Shown here: in pieces, positions 12,741-27,083 of the stretch | How positions within the stretch are numbered: position 1 is the first letter of the stretch | Layout: each line of letters begins with the position of its first letter | Assembly (NCBI GenBank): GCA_000320545.1 | Contig: ADNK01003331.1 | Coordinates: 1 to 64,000, forward strand | Source: Bigelowiella natans CCMP2755 | Lineage: Eukaryota; Cercozoa; Chlorarachniophyceae | Direction of reading: 5' to 3' | DNA: 64,000 nucleotides | Translations under genes and position numbers: made by a program | Notes under the pieces: generated by a model | Seen by the model: only the letters and a program-made list of their open reading frames with translations | Database searches by the model: none | Told to the model about the DNA's origin: nothing

Positions 12741-15316
12741 ATGGAGGGTGTAGAGCCCCAATTCTCCCTCCTTGGGGTGTGCAAGTACCAATCTCGATGG
12801 CGAGCACTGATATTTGTGGGAGGAAGGAGGGAGAACCTCGGATGTTATGACTCTCCCATAGAAGCTGCAGTAGCCTATGATAAACGCGCAGCATATTTGG
12901 GTCGAAAATCCCTCAACTTTCCAGAGAGGCGTTCATTGTATCTCGAGTTGGTTCACTCAGCAAATGATAAGGCTGGCACTACCTCGAAAGATGTGGGTAG
13001 ACCAAAAAGAGGAATCAGGAAGCAGTTGTCATGTCCCCCCTCAGCTTCATTTCGCGAGTCAAAGCGAAAATTACTCCAGATGCGTCTTCATCGAGGACAC
13101 AAGTCTCAGCTAACATTTACCTCTAAATCGACAGCTTATGAAGGTACTTTTTATTGATGGTAATTACACTATTAACACTGAGCTGCGGACTCATCATCAT
13201 TGTTCCATTTGCAATATGATTCAGGAACCACTGTGCCGAAGTATTCACAAAGTGGTCGAAAGGCAATGGCTAACACTGCAGAGCAAATCGCACTTGAGGG
13301 AGGATTTGGAGGTTAATGTTTAAAATCTCACGGCCGTATGTTCACATGATATATAAATTTAAATCTGAGGATTCTGTTCTATCGAATTTATTGCCTGAAT
13401 GTTATTCATAGATCACACCCCCCCTCTACTTCGGAATTCCGCTGTACTTGCCACTCCGGACGAATGCTATCGTTGGAAAAATTCTGGTTCTTGCCGATGG
13501 GGTGACAAATGCCAATATTTGCATCTCGGGACAAAGAGAAAAATAAATCAAATGGAAGACAGTGAAAATTTAGGAGGAAGTATGGCTGTCCCGAAAAATA
13601 AAAACAGAAAAACGATGGGAGAAGCAAGGGAAAAACGGAATGCAGAAAATGTAATGCGTATTGAAAAATTGGACAAGGAAGGAGAGTTTCATGCAAAAGA
13701 CGGTGGAGAGGACAGTAGAAAGAAATCGGCTGGGGAAGTAGGTCGAAATGTCTCTCGTAATGTTGCATTTCATAATGCTGCATCCGGTGGAAAAGATCAA
13801 TGGTCCATTCCGACAACACTTTCAACTTCCGTCGAGCTAACATCTTACAAAAATTCTGAATCACTAGCCAAAACGTCACAAATTTCTAGAAGTGACTCAT
13901 TGGAAATTCCAGGCAAATTTGTTGGGAGCATGAAAGAAATTCAGACGTGTTATCATGTGGATGACACCGTGTCTAGCTCATCAATACTGGAACAAAAAAG
14001 AGCGAGACGAGGAGAAAAAATTGAGGAGAGGACATCTACACCGCCCATAAGCAGTTCGACAGCATCTTCGCAACCATTGTTAATAAGCAAGAACAGATCA
14101 TTGCTTGGGGATATACTTGAGCAAGTAGATGGATTAAAAGGAAATAGGAGCAGCTTGGAGAAATCAGAGACTGGAATAAGAAAAGCTGAAAAGGGTGTGA
14201 TAGTTCTGACGGATGGATCGAAAAACAAAGAGATCGTTGAAAGTGGAAGCAGGATTTGCAATTCGGCCTCATCTTCAGAGAAGAATAGCTTCGATAGCAA
14301 GAAGACTAACTCAGAGCTAGGAAAGCCACCTACAGATAATAAAGGACAGGCAATAAAGGAGTTACGAAGCCAACTGACAGCAAAAACAAAGTCATCAGTT
14401 GAAGTGCTCAAAAACGAAGTCGGATTTACAGCTACAAAAGCTTGTGTTCCAAATCAGCGACCGATGGAGGTATATCTAAATGAATAGTCTATAATGAATG
14501 ATTAGAAATTTCGAACGATTAATTTTTGAAATTATTATCTTTTCTACGTATTTGCGTTCGAAACTAAGACTTTATGTATGTCAAATTATCTCAGCAAAAT
14601 TTGTTAGTTTCTGGGAACATTCCAGAAAAATCAATTATTAGTCGAAAACAAGATGAAGTAAAGGATATTCAAGGAAAGCAAGGTACTTTATCATTTGAAT
14701 TCGAATTTTGACCCTTTTCCAAAACAGTTGAAGGGAGTGGTGAGAAAATCATGTTTCTAGTTTAAATTTTCATTTTTGGCTGTTTTGTGATAGATATATG
14801 TTTGTTAACTAGAAAAAGAATTCTGCTATTCTCTCATGGTGCACGGAAGGTGCACGGATGCTGCATGTGTTGCTTTTCACGCGAAATACATACAAAATGC
14901 ATTGTTTTGGAAGCATGCTACTCGTAAGCCATGCAAACATTGGATCTTTTCCAATTCCTGTGGAAACAAAGTATGCGAATTTACTCACGACAACTGGTAC
15001 TAGGATAATTCAAAAAGGTCTACTTTCATGTCCTAATATTGTCTCTTTCAGGATTCTGCGTAAGATGAAACTTCTGCGAGAAAAAAGAGTCAATCAAGTA
15101 AACTTAAATAATGAAAGTTGGAAAAACAGTAAAGTTAATCAGAGCTCTTATGGAGTGGCTGGAGAGGATGCGCCTGGAGAGAAGGAAAATGATGGCATGG
15201 CCAAAAAAAGGAAGGTTACTTTTACGGCGGGTGCAAACATTGAGATGTACACTAGCAAAGAAGTGGGAGCATTAATAGATAAATTCTGTGTTTCAGTTTT
15301 TACATTCTTATTACAA

Positions 15317-15357
<41 letters not shown>

Positions 15358-15515
15358 CACATGCACACATGCATACATGCACACATGCACACATGCACAT
15401 GCACATACATGTAAGCTAAGATATATGTGCATGTATATTTTTTTATGTATGCATGTGTGTGTTTGTGTGTGTTGTATGTGTGAATCAGTTGAGAAGTTAC
15501 ATGGACATCTAACAG

Positions 15516-15553
<38 letters not shown>

Positions 15554-18306
15554 TAATTAGCAATTCTGCTTTAGCTGGATGCTGAAAGGGTGAGAAGACA
15601 ATATTACATCATAGTGAATCATTATTCTTGCTGATCTAGATTTTAATTCATTAAGGGCTTGTAATCATGACCGTTGCACCTACAGTCATGCACCATTTTT
15701 AAGGTTATTATTTTCAATCCAAATGTGTTAAATTAATGAAACTAATTAGTGGAAACTATTAGGAACACTCTCGCTGAATATCAGTTTCCAAAGAAACCTT
15801 GTATCACTTGGGCTTTCACTGGAAAGTGTTTCAATCGGAAGAATTGCACATACCGTCATGATCCAAAGTAGTGTTGTTATTACTGATTTTGAAAGAAGGA
15901 ACTAAGAAAATATATCTATATAGGGTTCACCTCATAGTTCAGAATCTTACAAATTGTGCGAAACGCATTAGAAGTAAAATTCAATCGAACAATATCGAGG
16001 ATGTGTCCCTTGATATACGTGACATCCAAGGCGATACAGGTCCAGTTGACATTAGGGACATTCGTCGAGGGCCTTCAGGCCACAATGGGCGACCGGCACG
16101 AACGAATACCTGGAAATCTCGAGAAATTCACCGAAAAAGCGTTGGAATTAGAGAGAGGGTCAAATCTAATGAAAGGGATAGGGGAAACGGTGGTAACAGG
16201 AAAAAAGACAAAGGGACCAAAGACTACAAAGGTCGAGAAAGCATGAGAAAAAATGAAAAAAATGAGCGCAATGAAGTGCGAAAAAATCAAGACTGCCCAC
16301 AGCAATCGCAGGACCAGAGAAAGTCTATATTGGGCAGAGACAAATATAGAAGCGATGCGGTGGACTCTAAGGAGTCTGGGGGAGGTGAATCTAGTTTCAA
16401 AGGGAAAATTAAGGTCAAATGTGATGAAAGAGTTGCGCAAGGTAAACATTCTGCTAAGTCTCAGCAGCTGCGTACAAATTGCATTCTTTTACCTTCAAAG
16501 GCAGGTGGTGAATCGGGGCCCGGAAAAACAATGAAAGGTTCACCGCAAATTCACTCATCACAGACCACGTCTTCTAGTGAACCCTCTTCAAGTATATCAG
16601 TACTAGGAGGAGAAAGATCGAATGCGTCTTTGACTACTCGAGACACCCCGGCATCCACTGCTGTCACTACAAGAACTTCCCATTTCTCAAGAGTCATAGC
16701 AATTGCAAAAGGGTTCGCAGCGAATTTGGGAGCAATAGTATCCCCTGCAAACGTCTCTTATTCAAGAGGAACGTTGGCAACACAAAACTCACCAAATTCT
16801 GTAGTTGATGTGAAGAGAACTGGAGCTGGAGTTGTGCTAGAACTTGCTAAGGGACTAGCAGCAAATATTGGTGAAGCGGCTGCTATTGCCTCTTCATCAC
16901 TAACTTCCCCAAGGCACATTTCTACACTCGTTGGTGTCACAATGGCCCGAAGCGCGGAGCCAAAACAAAATCCTGAATCTAGATCCTGCACAAGTGTCAA
17001 TGGCATTCCTGGTGAAACAGCGGTGGCGTTAAAAAAACAGCTGACGCAGAAACAAGAAACTAAGATTTTACCGATAAGAAATAAAAAAAACGCGACGGAT
17101 TTTACGATAGAAAATCGATCTCCGCAATCTGGAAAATGGAAATGTGTGAAATTAAAGGTTCTTCAAGCTGCTCCATTGCACGAGACATCTCAAAATATAT
17201 TGCCTTCTTCGAAAGCTTCAAAGGAGACATTTCAGCGGCTGTCGAAGTCCCTAAGCTCGCCACCAAAAACAGGAATGGAAAACATTACAATTGTAAAAAG
17301 GGAAATGATAAATGATGTAGGCACCATGGGTGATGGGGACACTAAGGCTCAAGTTGGAAACAATGAAGGAAATTTAAAGAAGGTCCTTAAAACAACCTCA
17401 TTAGCTATGCCTTCGGTAATTGGTTCTGAGGCAGCAGGGACTACAAAGAGTCCGGCAAAAAAGAATGAGAATAAGACTAATGAATGTAAGCTTAGCTGCG
17501 TTTCAGAGAGGGGGAATAATACAACTGGTTCCAAACTTGAAAGCGTTGAGAAGGGAATAACAAAGAGGCCAAATAAACAAGAGCAAGGACATGTCATGTT
17601 TCAGACCCCTCTTCAGCAGCAATCGTTTGTTGGTGCAGGAGGTTGGATTATGAAAGATATTGTCCGAAAAGATTCTGCTATGTCTCGAAAGGTTGGACGG
17701 ACTGCAGGAAAGCGCCAGCAACAGAAAGCTGCGGAAATAGCTCCATATCCAATAGGTATTGACTACACAACACCGTAATCATTCCGATAACACCTGAAGA
17801 CCTATATCAAGCGTTGTGCATTCCGATAAATGATACAGAAAAACACAATATATGGCTCGAAAGTGATCGAATAAAACGTTTCTGTGTATTAACTCAGAGA
17901 AAAAGAATATGAAGTCAAGATGTACAGGTCAGTGTTATTACACACAACCTAAATATATATGATGGGTGAGTGTTCGTTATACTCATGAACCGTTGTGTCT
18001 GACAGGCGAAAAGGAACTTAATTTCACGGATAACATAACGAATTCTTCTAGCATCAGTAGCGCCCAGCCAACTTTCACCAAAAAAGAAACCGAGTTGAAG
18101 AAAGTGGTGACGACGATTAAGTGTGTTGCTACGTCTTTTAGTTGTGAACAAGCGGTATTGTTTTATCCATCAATCCTCTCCACTTCCCACACCATCCCGA
18201 TTATCATAACAAAAAAATACTGTACGGTTATTACATCCGCAGAACTAATTGCAAATAGTATTCACATTTTTTCCTTCCTTTTTCTCAGTCTTACCATTGT
18301 GCGCGC

Positions 18307-18364
<58 letters not shown>

Positions 18365-19053
18365 TTGCCAATAAACATTAAAAACATGAACATCAAAAAC
18401 ATGCAACATATTGCCGGGAAAATAAATTATTTGTGCCAAAATTAAAATAGGATGTGCATGGTGAAGCTCCTTTTGGTCTTCATACTGGCACCGTTGGAAA
18501 TATCGACGAAATTGCCACTACTTCTACTTTTCAGGGAGTAAGGGGTGCCACTAGAGACACAATTAACAAGAGCGTAAAGACCCAACCAAGATCTGCGTCT
18601 TTTTCATCCTTTCCGCCGCCCATGCTTCTACCACCGCGTTCCCCCAAAAATGGACCTCGAACGGTCGACCCTCTTCCATCGAAGCCTAGCAACGATTCCG
18701 TCGTGTCATGTTTTGTCGAAGCAGTAACAGCCGCGGCTGAAGCAGCTCAGCCCCTTCTTTCTCAGAAAACATCAGCTGAGAACGGCACCAACTTAAAATC
18801 TTCTCTACCCCACGTGGGTGCAGGTGTTGTTGCGGGGAAGATTAAAGAGATTAAATCAGTGACTAAGACGACGTTGACTATGCAACCTAATGTGAGGACT
18901 AACGATTCCTGCCACGAGGCTACTGGTGCTGCCACAAGTCCTCGCAAACAAGTATCATTGTCATCACAAATATGTAAAGATAACACTTCATCATTACATA
19001 TAATGGGGATGAAGGTGTCATTAAAATTCTGACCAAAACCATTCATTCCTTTC

Positions 19054-19090
<37 letters not shown>

Positions 19091-22000
19091 CTCCTTCATC
19101 CTCACTTTTAATTCAGAAGGATGGAATAGGACAAATGGAGAAGAAGACCTTCACCGTTAGAAGCAACACAATCGTAGAGAAAGAAATGTTATCAAAGCCT
19201 CGAGTATCATCGTCTACGGGGATGCTTTCAACAATGTCGACAACAACTGATATCAATAATTACATGAACAGTGGCACGAATAAGAAAACAGCAATCAACA
19301 GTGGAGGAGACATAAAAGTAAGGAACAGACCAGCAAAATGTGTTACGGGAAGAAGAGAAGATGTCGATGAGAATGAAATGAAACAATCTAAGGTTATCAC
19401 CTTTCAGGAACCTGTCAATGTGTCATTGCCTGCCGGAAACTTACCACCGCCTTTGAACTCTATTGAGGCAGCACCGGCAGTGTTCACTTCAACAGATACC
19501 CCTACACCTCCTTCAGTCTCCTCGTATTCTATTACTTCTGCTGTCGAGAAGGTAAAGACTGCTGCTATCACAAATGCTACTACTGCTACTACTTCGTTTT
19601 GCTTCCCATTAAGTCAAAATGAAATTAACGGTAAAAGATATTGCACGACACTTCGCAGAAGATCTATTAGCAAGAAGCATTATCGCCTGCAGTCGTCTTC
19701 GTCATCTTCACGTTTTGGGAAGGCAACTACAGCTCCATCGTCATCGTCTTTAGCAGTAAAATCTGTGTCAAGCCGAACGGTGCATAGGAAAATGCCAAAT
19801 CTCGGAATATATGACAACGAAACTATGAAGAAAAGGAATAAGATCCCCGCCAGCAGCACTCACGATGCCCTCTTTCCAAATTTTAAATGCCCCTTATGTA
19901 AGAAGTCCTTCCTGAATCCTCCGAAGAAACAGAATATTCATCTCCACCGTCGACACAGCAGCGACTTGCTCATCCACTTTGTGTCTTCTTGCAGCACCAT
20001 ACGGAGTGCATATAGGGAATTGTACTCATTTTTGGAGAAGCATGACCATTTGTCTTATTTCACCAATTATGTGGCGCAGCAATTAGTAATGCTGGATCGT
20101 CACGGAAATGGCGACAGCAATGGTAGTGGAAGGAGAAGAAAGAAGAGAAAGGGCCTCATAGAATGGTGGTTTCGCAGATTTGCGGTGCCAGCCCACTTAA
20201 ATTTCCTCTTAACCCGCTACAAACAACTTTTACTGACTTCTATCATCAGTGGACTGGGGGGGGTGAGAGGCAAAGGGGGAGAATTGACGAAAGCAAAACT
20301 CCTACAGAAGTTATTACCTAAAACATTGGCAGAAGCAGATGTAGCTTTAGAGACCATGATAGAAGTAAATGAATTATCAACTTTATTATCGCCATCAATA
20401 GCATCGCTAGCACCGTCCCCGAGTGTTGGCTCAGTCTTAAACAAGGAGCAGGTGAATGAATATAGACAAACAAAATCAAAATGCATTGCCACGGCTCTTT
20501 CACCTATCGATTCAGGTATTAAAAAAATACAGAAAACAGAGAAGGCGAAGGAATTAGAAGTGCGGTCCTCAAGTATCAGTGAAGGTGGTGGTGATTATAT
20601 TCCCTCTGGGAAAATGAGGAAGGAAAATAAGCAAAACGATGATGTGACAAACGTAACGAATCTTAGGAGGGTAGTGGACGAATTAGAAGTAGCGGAAGAA
20701 AGAAATGTAGCAAGGAAGCTGAGCACGAAAATTCTTAATGCGAAAAAAGCATCGTCAACGCGACCGATTCTATCATCAACATCATCATCATCATTATCAT
20801 CATCAAATATAGCATCCAAGAACTTGGAGCGAAAGAAGACTACGGTTACTGCGGAGAGTAGAGAGAGTGAGAAAGAGAAGAAGAAAATTTCAGAGAAAAG
20901 GGCAGAAGTAGTGTTGGCTACCGCTCAAGGGAAACAGCGAGTAACTACTGATGACAGCGAAAATACTGAAAACCATTGCAACCCTAAGCTTATGGCAAAC
21001 GAAAGTACCACTAATGCCATTGCGCTGCGATCATCAAAACGCAAAAAGGCTCATCTCCGCAGCGGCGCCACCACATCGCCCCTTTCTAACGCAACTTCCA
21101 CCAGTGTTACAGTTGAATTGCCACAAGACGGCGATACACCAACGATAAGGACAACAGCAGCAATAGCAACGAAGGCCATGCTCACTAGGAGAAAGAGAAG
21201 GATGATGAGCAAAGGCTGCAAAGAAACAGCTACTCCAACTGCCGACAGTTCCTCTTCGCCAACCGTTGCAACAACCTTGCTCGATTCCCCGTCAAAGCGT
21301 CCTCGCGGCCGACAAAGAAGACGTCCGCTGGCACGACATGATGCTCGTGTATCCTCTTCATCTTCTACTACCAATCGATCTACTTTCTCCCCTGATGAGT
21401 ACAACACGGGGAGACGGCGGCGGTCTACAGTAAGACCACGAAAAGGGTCGTTCAGCACCAAGGTGAGAGAAGGGCGAGACGATGAGGAAAAAAAGGAGGA
21501 AGGAGAGAAGATAAAGAAAAATAGAAATGAAAACGCATCTGGCACGAGTGCCAATCCAAATGTTGAGTCTCTACCAATCGGAAGAAGGACAAGAAGTAGG
21601 ATGAAAGGCGGTGCTGCAAATATCATCGATGAAAGGAACATCGATGCTAAACTTGCACAAAGCAGTCCGGATACTACGACAACAACTAGCACTGCTAGCA
21701 GCACTATCTCTTCAGATACTTCTGATCCAACAACTTCTACTTCTACTTCTACTACTGCTCCTACTTATACTACTACCAAAAACTGTGCTACTGATGCTTT
21801 GGTAGCCAACAGTGCAAAGGACGATGAAAGCAATAGGATCGATGGCCTGCTCTCTCATACAGAAAGGAAGATCGCACAAAACGAAGCAGGGCAACAAGGA
21901 AAGACGAAGCTTACATGGAATGACTTCCAACGTGTTCACATCGGAAAAAGGCCGACTCGCAAAGCCTACATGCAGTATGTCAGCGGGGGGGGCGTTGAGG

Positions 22001-22332
22001 ATCGATTTGCCTCTGCGACAAGTAACGATATATAGACCCCTTCTTCGTCGTCGTTCTTGTTACTACCACGGCCCTTCTTGTCTTAAAAAGCAGTGTACTC
22101 ATTGTTCCGTGTGTTGATTTCTTCTCTCTTTGCGTTTTTGGTATTTTGTCCAGGGATCGATTACAGTGCCTTCCGAAAGCGGAGAGTGAGCAAGATGAAG
22201 TGGAAACGCCAACCTGAACCATCTCACGATATAACAAGATCCGAGTACCGGAAGTATACTGCCACTGTCTCTCTCTATAATCGGCAAATCCGTTTTGATG
22301 CAAAAGCCAGAGAATTGAAACCCTGCAGCTAG
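12741..22332 (+). CDS. Giant AP2-domain protein with three CCCH zinc fingers
   Basis: Probably a nuclear DNA- and/or RNA-binding regulator. Twelve exons join in phase: 12741-13143, 13225-13311, 13412-14469, 14595-14657, 14914-14996, 15052-15262, 15785-15867, 15924-17755, 18006-18103, 18451-19014, 19117-22021, 22154-22332, giving about 2521 residues. Residues about 9-60 form an AP2/ERF domain (LGVCKYQSRWRALIFVGG, YDSPIEAAVAYDKRAAYLG, SLNFPE). Three CCCH fingers follow: CYRWKNSGSCRWGDKCQYLH and CITWAFTGKCFNRKNCTYRH (both C-x8-C-x5-C-x3-H), and between them CKHWIFSNSCGNKVCEFTH (C-x8-C-x4-C-x3-H). The rest is Ser/Thr/Lys-rich and probably disordered. A Cys/His cluster at about 19885-19995 (CPLCKKSF then HLHRRH) may be one more zinc site. 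The conserved-looking C-terminus contains WNDFQRVHIGKRPTRKAYMQ and SEYRKYTATVSLYNRQIRF. The least certain joins are the donors of exons 4 and 9. Confidence 0.85.
15317..15420. repeat. (CA)n and CATGCA-rich intron repeat
   Basis: A CA run followed by imperfect ACATGC units, with a TA run at about 15521-15551. It lies in the intron between the exon ending at 15262 and the third-finger exon starting at 15785. Confidence 0.9.
18308..18362. repeat. (CT)n in an AP2-CCCH intron
   Basis: A CT run in the intron between exons 18006-18103 and 18451-19014. Confidence 0.95.
19063..19092. repeat. (TTC)n upstream of a 3' splice site
   Basis: A TTC run about 25 bases before the acceptor at 19116 of the largest exon. 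It probably doubles as the polypyrimidine tract. Confidence 0.85.
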
Positions 22333-23212
22333 TGCATGCAATCAGCCAGAAGATGGTAATGGTGATGATAATGACGATAAAGATGAAGATGATGCAGCCT
22401 TCGAATCGGCATATCTTCTTCAACTATAGGTAGTGGTGTCAGGTGGTTCTAGTTCATGTTTTGCAAAAGCCGAAGAAATAATATCTAGAGATAGAGATTC
22501 TAAACGCACGCTTAGGGCTATTTGAGCACGTGAAAGAGTCTATAGCTTCAAAGTAATTAGAAACGATGTTGTGCAAGGCAGGTACAAGCCAATACGTATA
22601 GCTTGGTATACCAGGCATGTTCCAGGCATTTTTATATTAGGTTTTGCTAGCAACAACAACATGTCATCTACTACGTACGAACACAACACTACAATAAAAA
22701 CGGTTATAGTCGTCGAGCGTATACGTTAATGCATGCATGCTAGCAGCGCGTGATTATTATCCGTTCCGAATGATGCGATGCGATGCTGCATTTTTGCATG
22801 TACAATATCATCGATTTATAGCTAGTTATTATTAAATTGGCTTTGTGATTGCTCTAAGACGCCAATGAATCGCCACCCACATATATTTACATTTTGTATG
22901 GCTTACGCCAAGCAGCAGCACAAAGGCACGCATTACCACTGCGACGATCTAGCAAAGATTGCTCTAATCATCAGCTATGCACACACACAAAGCATATTTG
23001 TTAGCGTCGATAATCGACAATGTTGCCATAGATAGTACGTACATTAGTTTCCGATAGGCGTCACCGTACATATAAGATCGACATATTTCAACTGCATCGT
23101 GTGCCATACACTCATATCTATTGAGCAGCGCCTTATACAAACAGCTAGATCTGCCGGGAAACAATGCGGAACGTTTTCCTCCTCAAATTGTTAATTTGAA
23201 TAATAACTCATT
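22333..23212. other. Convergent intergenic region
   Basis: Unique AT-rich DNA between the stop codons of the AP2-CCCH gene (plus) and the ankyrin gene (minus). It has short ATGCATGC words near 22735 but no gene I can support. Confidence 0.6.
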
Positions 23213-23937
23213 TTAGGATTTGTTTGCTTTCGCAGCTTCTTTCTTCTTCTTAGCAGCAGCTGCGTTGGCAGCACGTTGTCGTTCAGCCTCGGCTCGTTCA
23301 GCTTCCTCTCTCTCTTTCTCAGCTTCTTCAGCCAAGCGTTTCCTAGTTAGAGATTCCACACACAATAGGAGACAAATGCAGATCAGTACGATGCGCTTGG
23401 ATTTCTACGTCCATATTTTGCTGGTGTGGCGTGATGTACACAAGATCCTATGAAGAAGAATGGGTGAAAGATAAAGATGCTCGCGTGCTTCAAGCCAACA
23501 TTTCCTTGATACCTTCTCTTCTTTTTCTTCTCCTCCAACTTGGCTTGAAGCTCCTCTTGTTTGCATGATATGAGGTCCTGGTGGTATTCATAGTAGAAGT
23601 AGCACCAGCCGGAGCAGTAGTATACGTGAAGGTAATCAGCATGAGATCGAATATTTATTGCCATAATGCTTATTCGAGACATTAGTAAAGCTACAATCTC
23701 CCTTTAAATTCTCCCCTTTAAATAAGAGCTTGCACATTCTTGCCCTTTCCCACTGCATTATTTGTTTGAAATGAAGCCATTTTAGTAGTAATTGCATAGT
23801 AACACACACCTCGTCGCAGTAGCACACGTCATAAGCGGCGACAACCATGCAGATGTATGAGCAAAACTTGCTCTCCTTCAACCCATCTTGCACACGGAGA
23901 TATCTGGAGAATTATAAATGTTACCGATATCGTTTTG

Positions 23938-23993
<56 letters not shown>

Positions 23994-26031
23994 AGGCAAG
24001 ACGACGTTGAGAACTACCCATTCAGTGAATACAACAAACATGCATGAAGAACAACGGTGCCTCGACCAAATCCCACCTTAGAATAGCTTCTCTTCGTTGC
24101 TTTCTCTCCTTCCAAGTACGTTCTCCGCGGAATACGGCCTTGCTCATACGCTCTACATTGGCCAATCATGAGAATGGTAGTAAAGGTAGGAAGAGGAGGA
24201 GGATCACGTCAGAAGTGAGGTAGTATTTAGAACAACCAGATTGTTTGCAGCTTGTAACGAGGAATGCAACAAGATATGCACATTGCTATTTCTCGCAAGC
24301 TCTGTAATGATCGTTTTTCTTCTCTTTTCAACAATTCGTCGTCTGCAAGGATCTACCCCTCCCCCCCTTCAGTCCCGTCAACAATCTCATCTTTGTGGCT
24401 TCACTTACGAATAAGTTGCGGAGAGAATTGGTCCTCCATGCACGCGCGAAGATCTGGCTCCTTCATGCTAGGAATCTTTTAAAGAGTATACACACACGCA
24501 CAAGTACAATAATAACACATGCGAAAGGGAGGTGGGCGATTGACTCAGCTGATTAATATGTTTGTTCTGTGCGCTTATCAACCTAGCATAGTATTGATTT
24601 TTGCTTTCTACTAATGCTACGAAGGCTGGCTGTGGTAAGTGCATGCCCTTCATGCATCGCATTCCCCGTCTCACTCGGGTTTTTTTTAATATCGTTTTCA
24701 TTCTATTCCTACGCTCTTCTTGTTCTTACTACGATGAAATAGTGTACCTCTGGAAACCAAGATGCCCTCACGTCGTCGATATCATAATCCATTCCTGATG
24801 GCGAAGAAACCCATCGGGTTACGACTTACATGCACATCAAAGTAATTTGAAGAGGAAGACATACCATGAGCAACTAGAAACTCTGTCATGGCATAATCGC
24901 CTCGATACGCCTGTGAAAGGTAAAGGAATATTCCAATAGCATCAATTTATGAAGATGGTTGTTCCCAAGCATGTAATATAAACGTTCTAAAGATACATAT
25001 ATAGCATGATACATACCGCCCACTGCACAGGAGTCAATCCTTGATTCAAAACGATCTTCTGATCCTGAAAATTCTGTTAAATAGTTACCCAATCAGAGCA
25101 GTTTCAGCCATCATGCAGCGGTTTCATATGCAAGGTACAAGATAGAAATGAGCTTCAATCAGAAGATAGCATAAGAAGTACTACTTTCAAAGCAAGCGAA
25201 TCTCCCAGCCGCGAGCACATCCATCGCAATTTAGCCAATCCTGATGATGGACAAATTTGTCAACAACAGTCTTATTCTTTGGGTTCTCTTCATTCCACAG
25301 CGTTAGTCCCCTCTTTCGGGCATGAGCGTCAAGCGGCGTAGGCGTTGAGTCGGGCAATAGACGTGTACTATTTAGGCTGTTTCAAGGTTGTTTTCAGGTA
25401 AGGATGAAAAGTACCTCCGTCCACGACGAGAGTTTTCACTGCCTCTACCATTCCTGCAAATAGAAGAACCCAATTATTAATAGAATGCGTTGGATATATT
25501 TTAGCAGGTCTTCGGTGCGCAAGCTATAAAAACCTGTCTCAGAAGCCACTCCCAGGGCAGTGCAACCAGTTTTACCATCCTTTATCACAACCATTATGAT
25601 GTTATCTTTACAGTGATTACCAGCATAGTGTAGGTAATGCCGTGTTAGCTACTAATGTACAACAACGCTATGCAACAAATAGCGCCGAACCTTATCTTGC
25701 TGGTCGACATTGACATATGCTTCAAGCTCCCACAACCCGCCATTCGCCCCGGATACTCTACAGAGCAAAGCAAATACTGACTACCATATAGCGAAGAAAG
25801 ACATACACGAGAGCAATACTTCAATTTAGCCCAGTGCAACAACGTTTTGAGAACGTCAACGTGGCCCTTCTCAGCAGCCTGATATTCATAAAATAAGGGA
25901 AGATGAGGAGTCTGTAAAGGATAGAGAGGAAACTAGTGCCGCTCACACATCAGAAACACAAAAGAAAACGCCAACAAGCGCCCGCAAGAAACGCGTGTAA
26001 ATTAGTTAGTAAGATTAGTTGTCGCATAAAG

Positions 26032-26081
<50 letters not shown>

Positions 26082-27043
26082 CAGAGAGAGAGGGAGAGGG
26101 AGGGAGAGAGAGAGAGAGAGCGACGGGAAGATGGTACCATGTGAAGAGGGGTACGTCCAGCATTCACGTCAGCCTTTTCCTGTATTGTAATGTAAAGGCC
26201 AAGGAGACAACAACAGTCAATAGTGCTCTGCTGCTGCTGCTGCTTAAATGCCATACTCTAAAACGACCACTGCAACAGTCTAAAGCCGGAATTCTTCATC
26301 TTAGCCCCCCCCCCCCCCCCCATAGATTATCAGTGAATAACAAGGCGAAATACCGAAAAAGACTGTCAACTTTCTCAAGGCTATCGTAGTGTTTGTATTG
26401 GTTGTTTCTCATGATAGTCTCTTCCTTTCCTCTATCACTGCCCACCGACCGATATAGTGATGTTGCAATTTCTTGCTAGATCCTTGTCCAAAATCAACTG
26501 CATAATCTTGGCGTCGCCCTGAAAAAAAAGCCCAGGCAAATATCAGTATTATCGACAATGCTACCGGAAAAACGCCATGGGAATGCAAATTTCTTTCTCA
26601 AGATTAACAGAGAACACGTTTGTAGTACCATGAGAGCAGCGTGGTGTGGGGTTGGAATTGGTGGGGTAATAGATACCAGAAGGCTGTCCTAATAATGGCG
26701 GAATTGGTAGTGATTTATTTATTATTAGCCCTTCAAGGTTAAGGAAGTTGAAAGCGATTAAAAGATGGTGGAAGTTGTAGATGTGAGAACAACCTGCGCG
26801 TGTAGGATCTTCTCGACCCTCTCATTTGTATCGAGTAAGTACTTACAAACCTGATGATGGTGGAAATTTTAATGCTGATAAGAATAATAATGTATTCCAA
26901 TCACGAAAATTAACAATAAAAAACGATACAAAAATTACGACACAAAAGCTATAAGCGTTGGGAACAACCCAATTCTAATACGAAGCATCAATGTACGCAT
27001 GTTCTAAATGTATATCACTTCATAGCGTCCATGTCAGTGTCAG

Positions 27044-27083
<40 letters not shown>

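Noticed and set aside
15148-15563. His/Thr- and Val/Cys-rich open frames
   Set aside because: Repeat translation of CA/GT and TA runs in an AP2-CCCH intron.
21051-21704. 217-residue minus-strand frame
   Set aside because: Antisense shadow of the large AP2-CCCH exon 19117-22021, whose phase fits both neighbouring exons.
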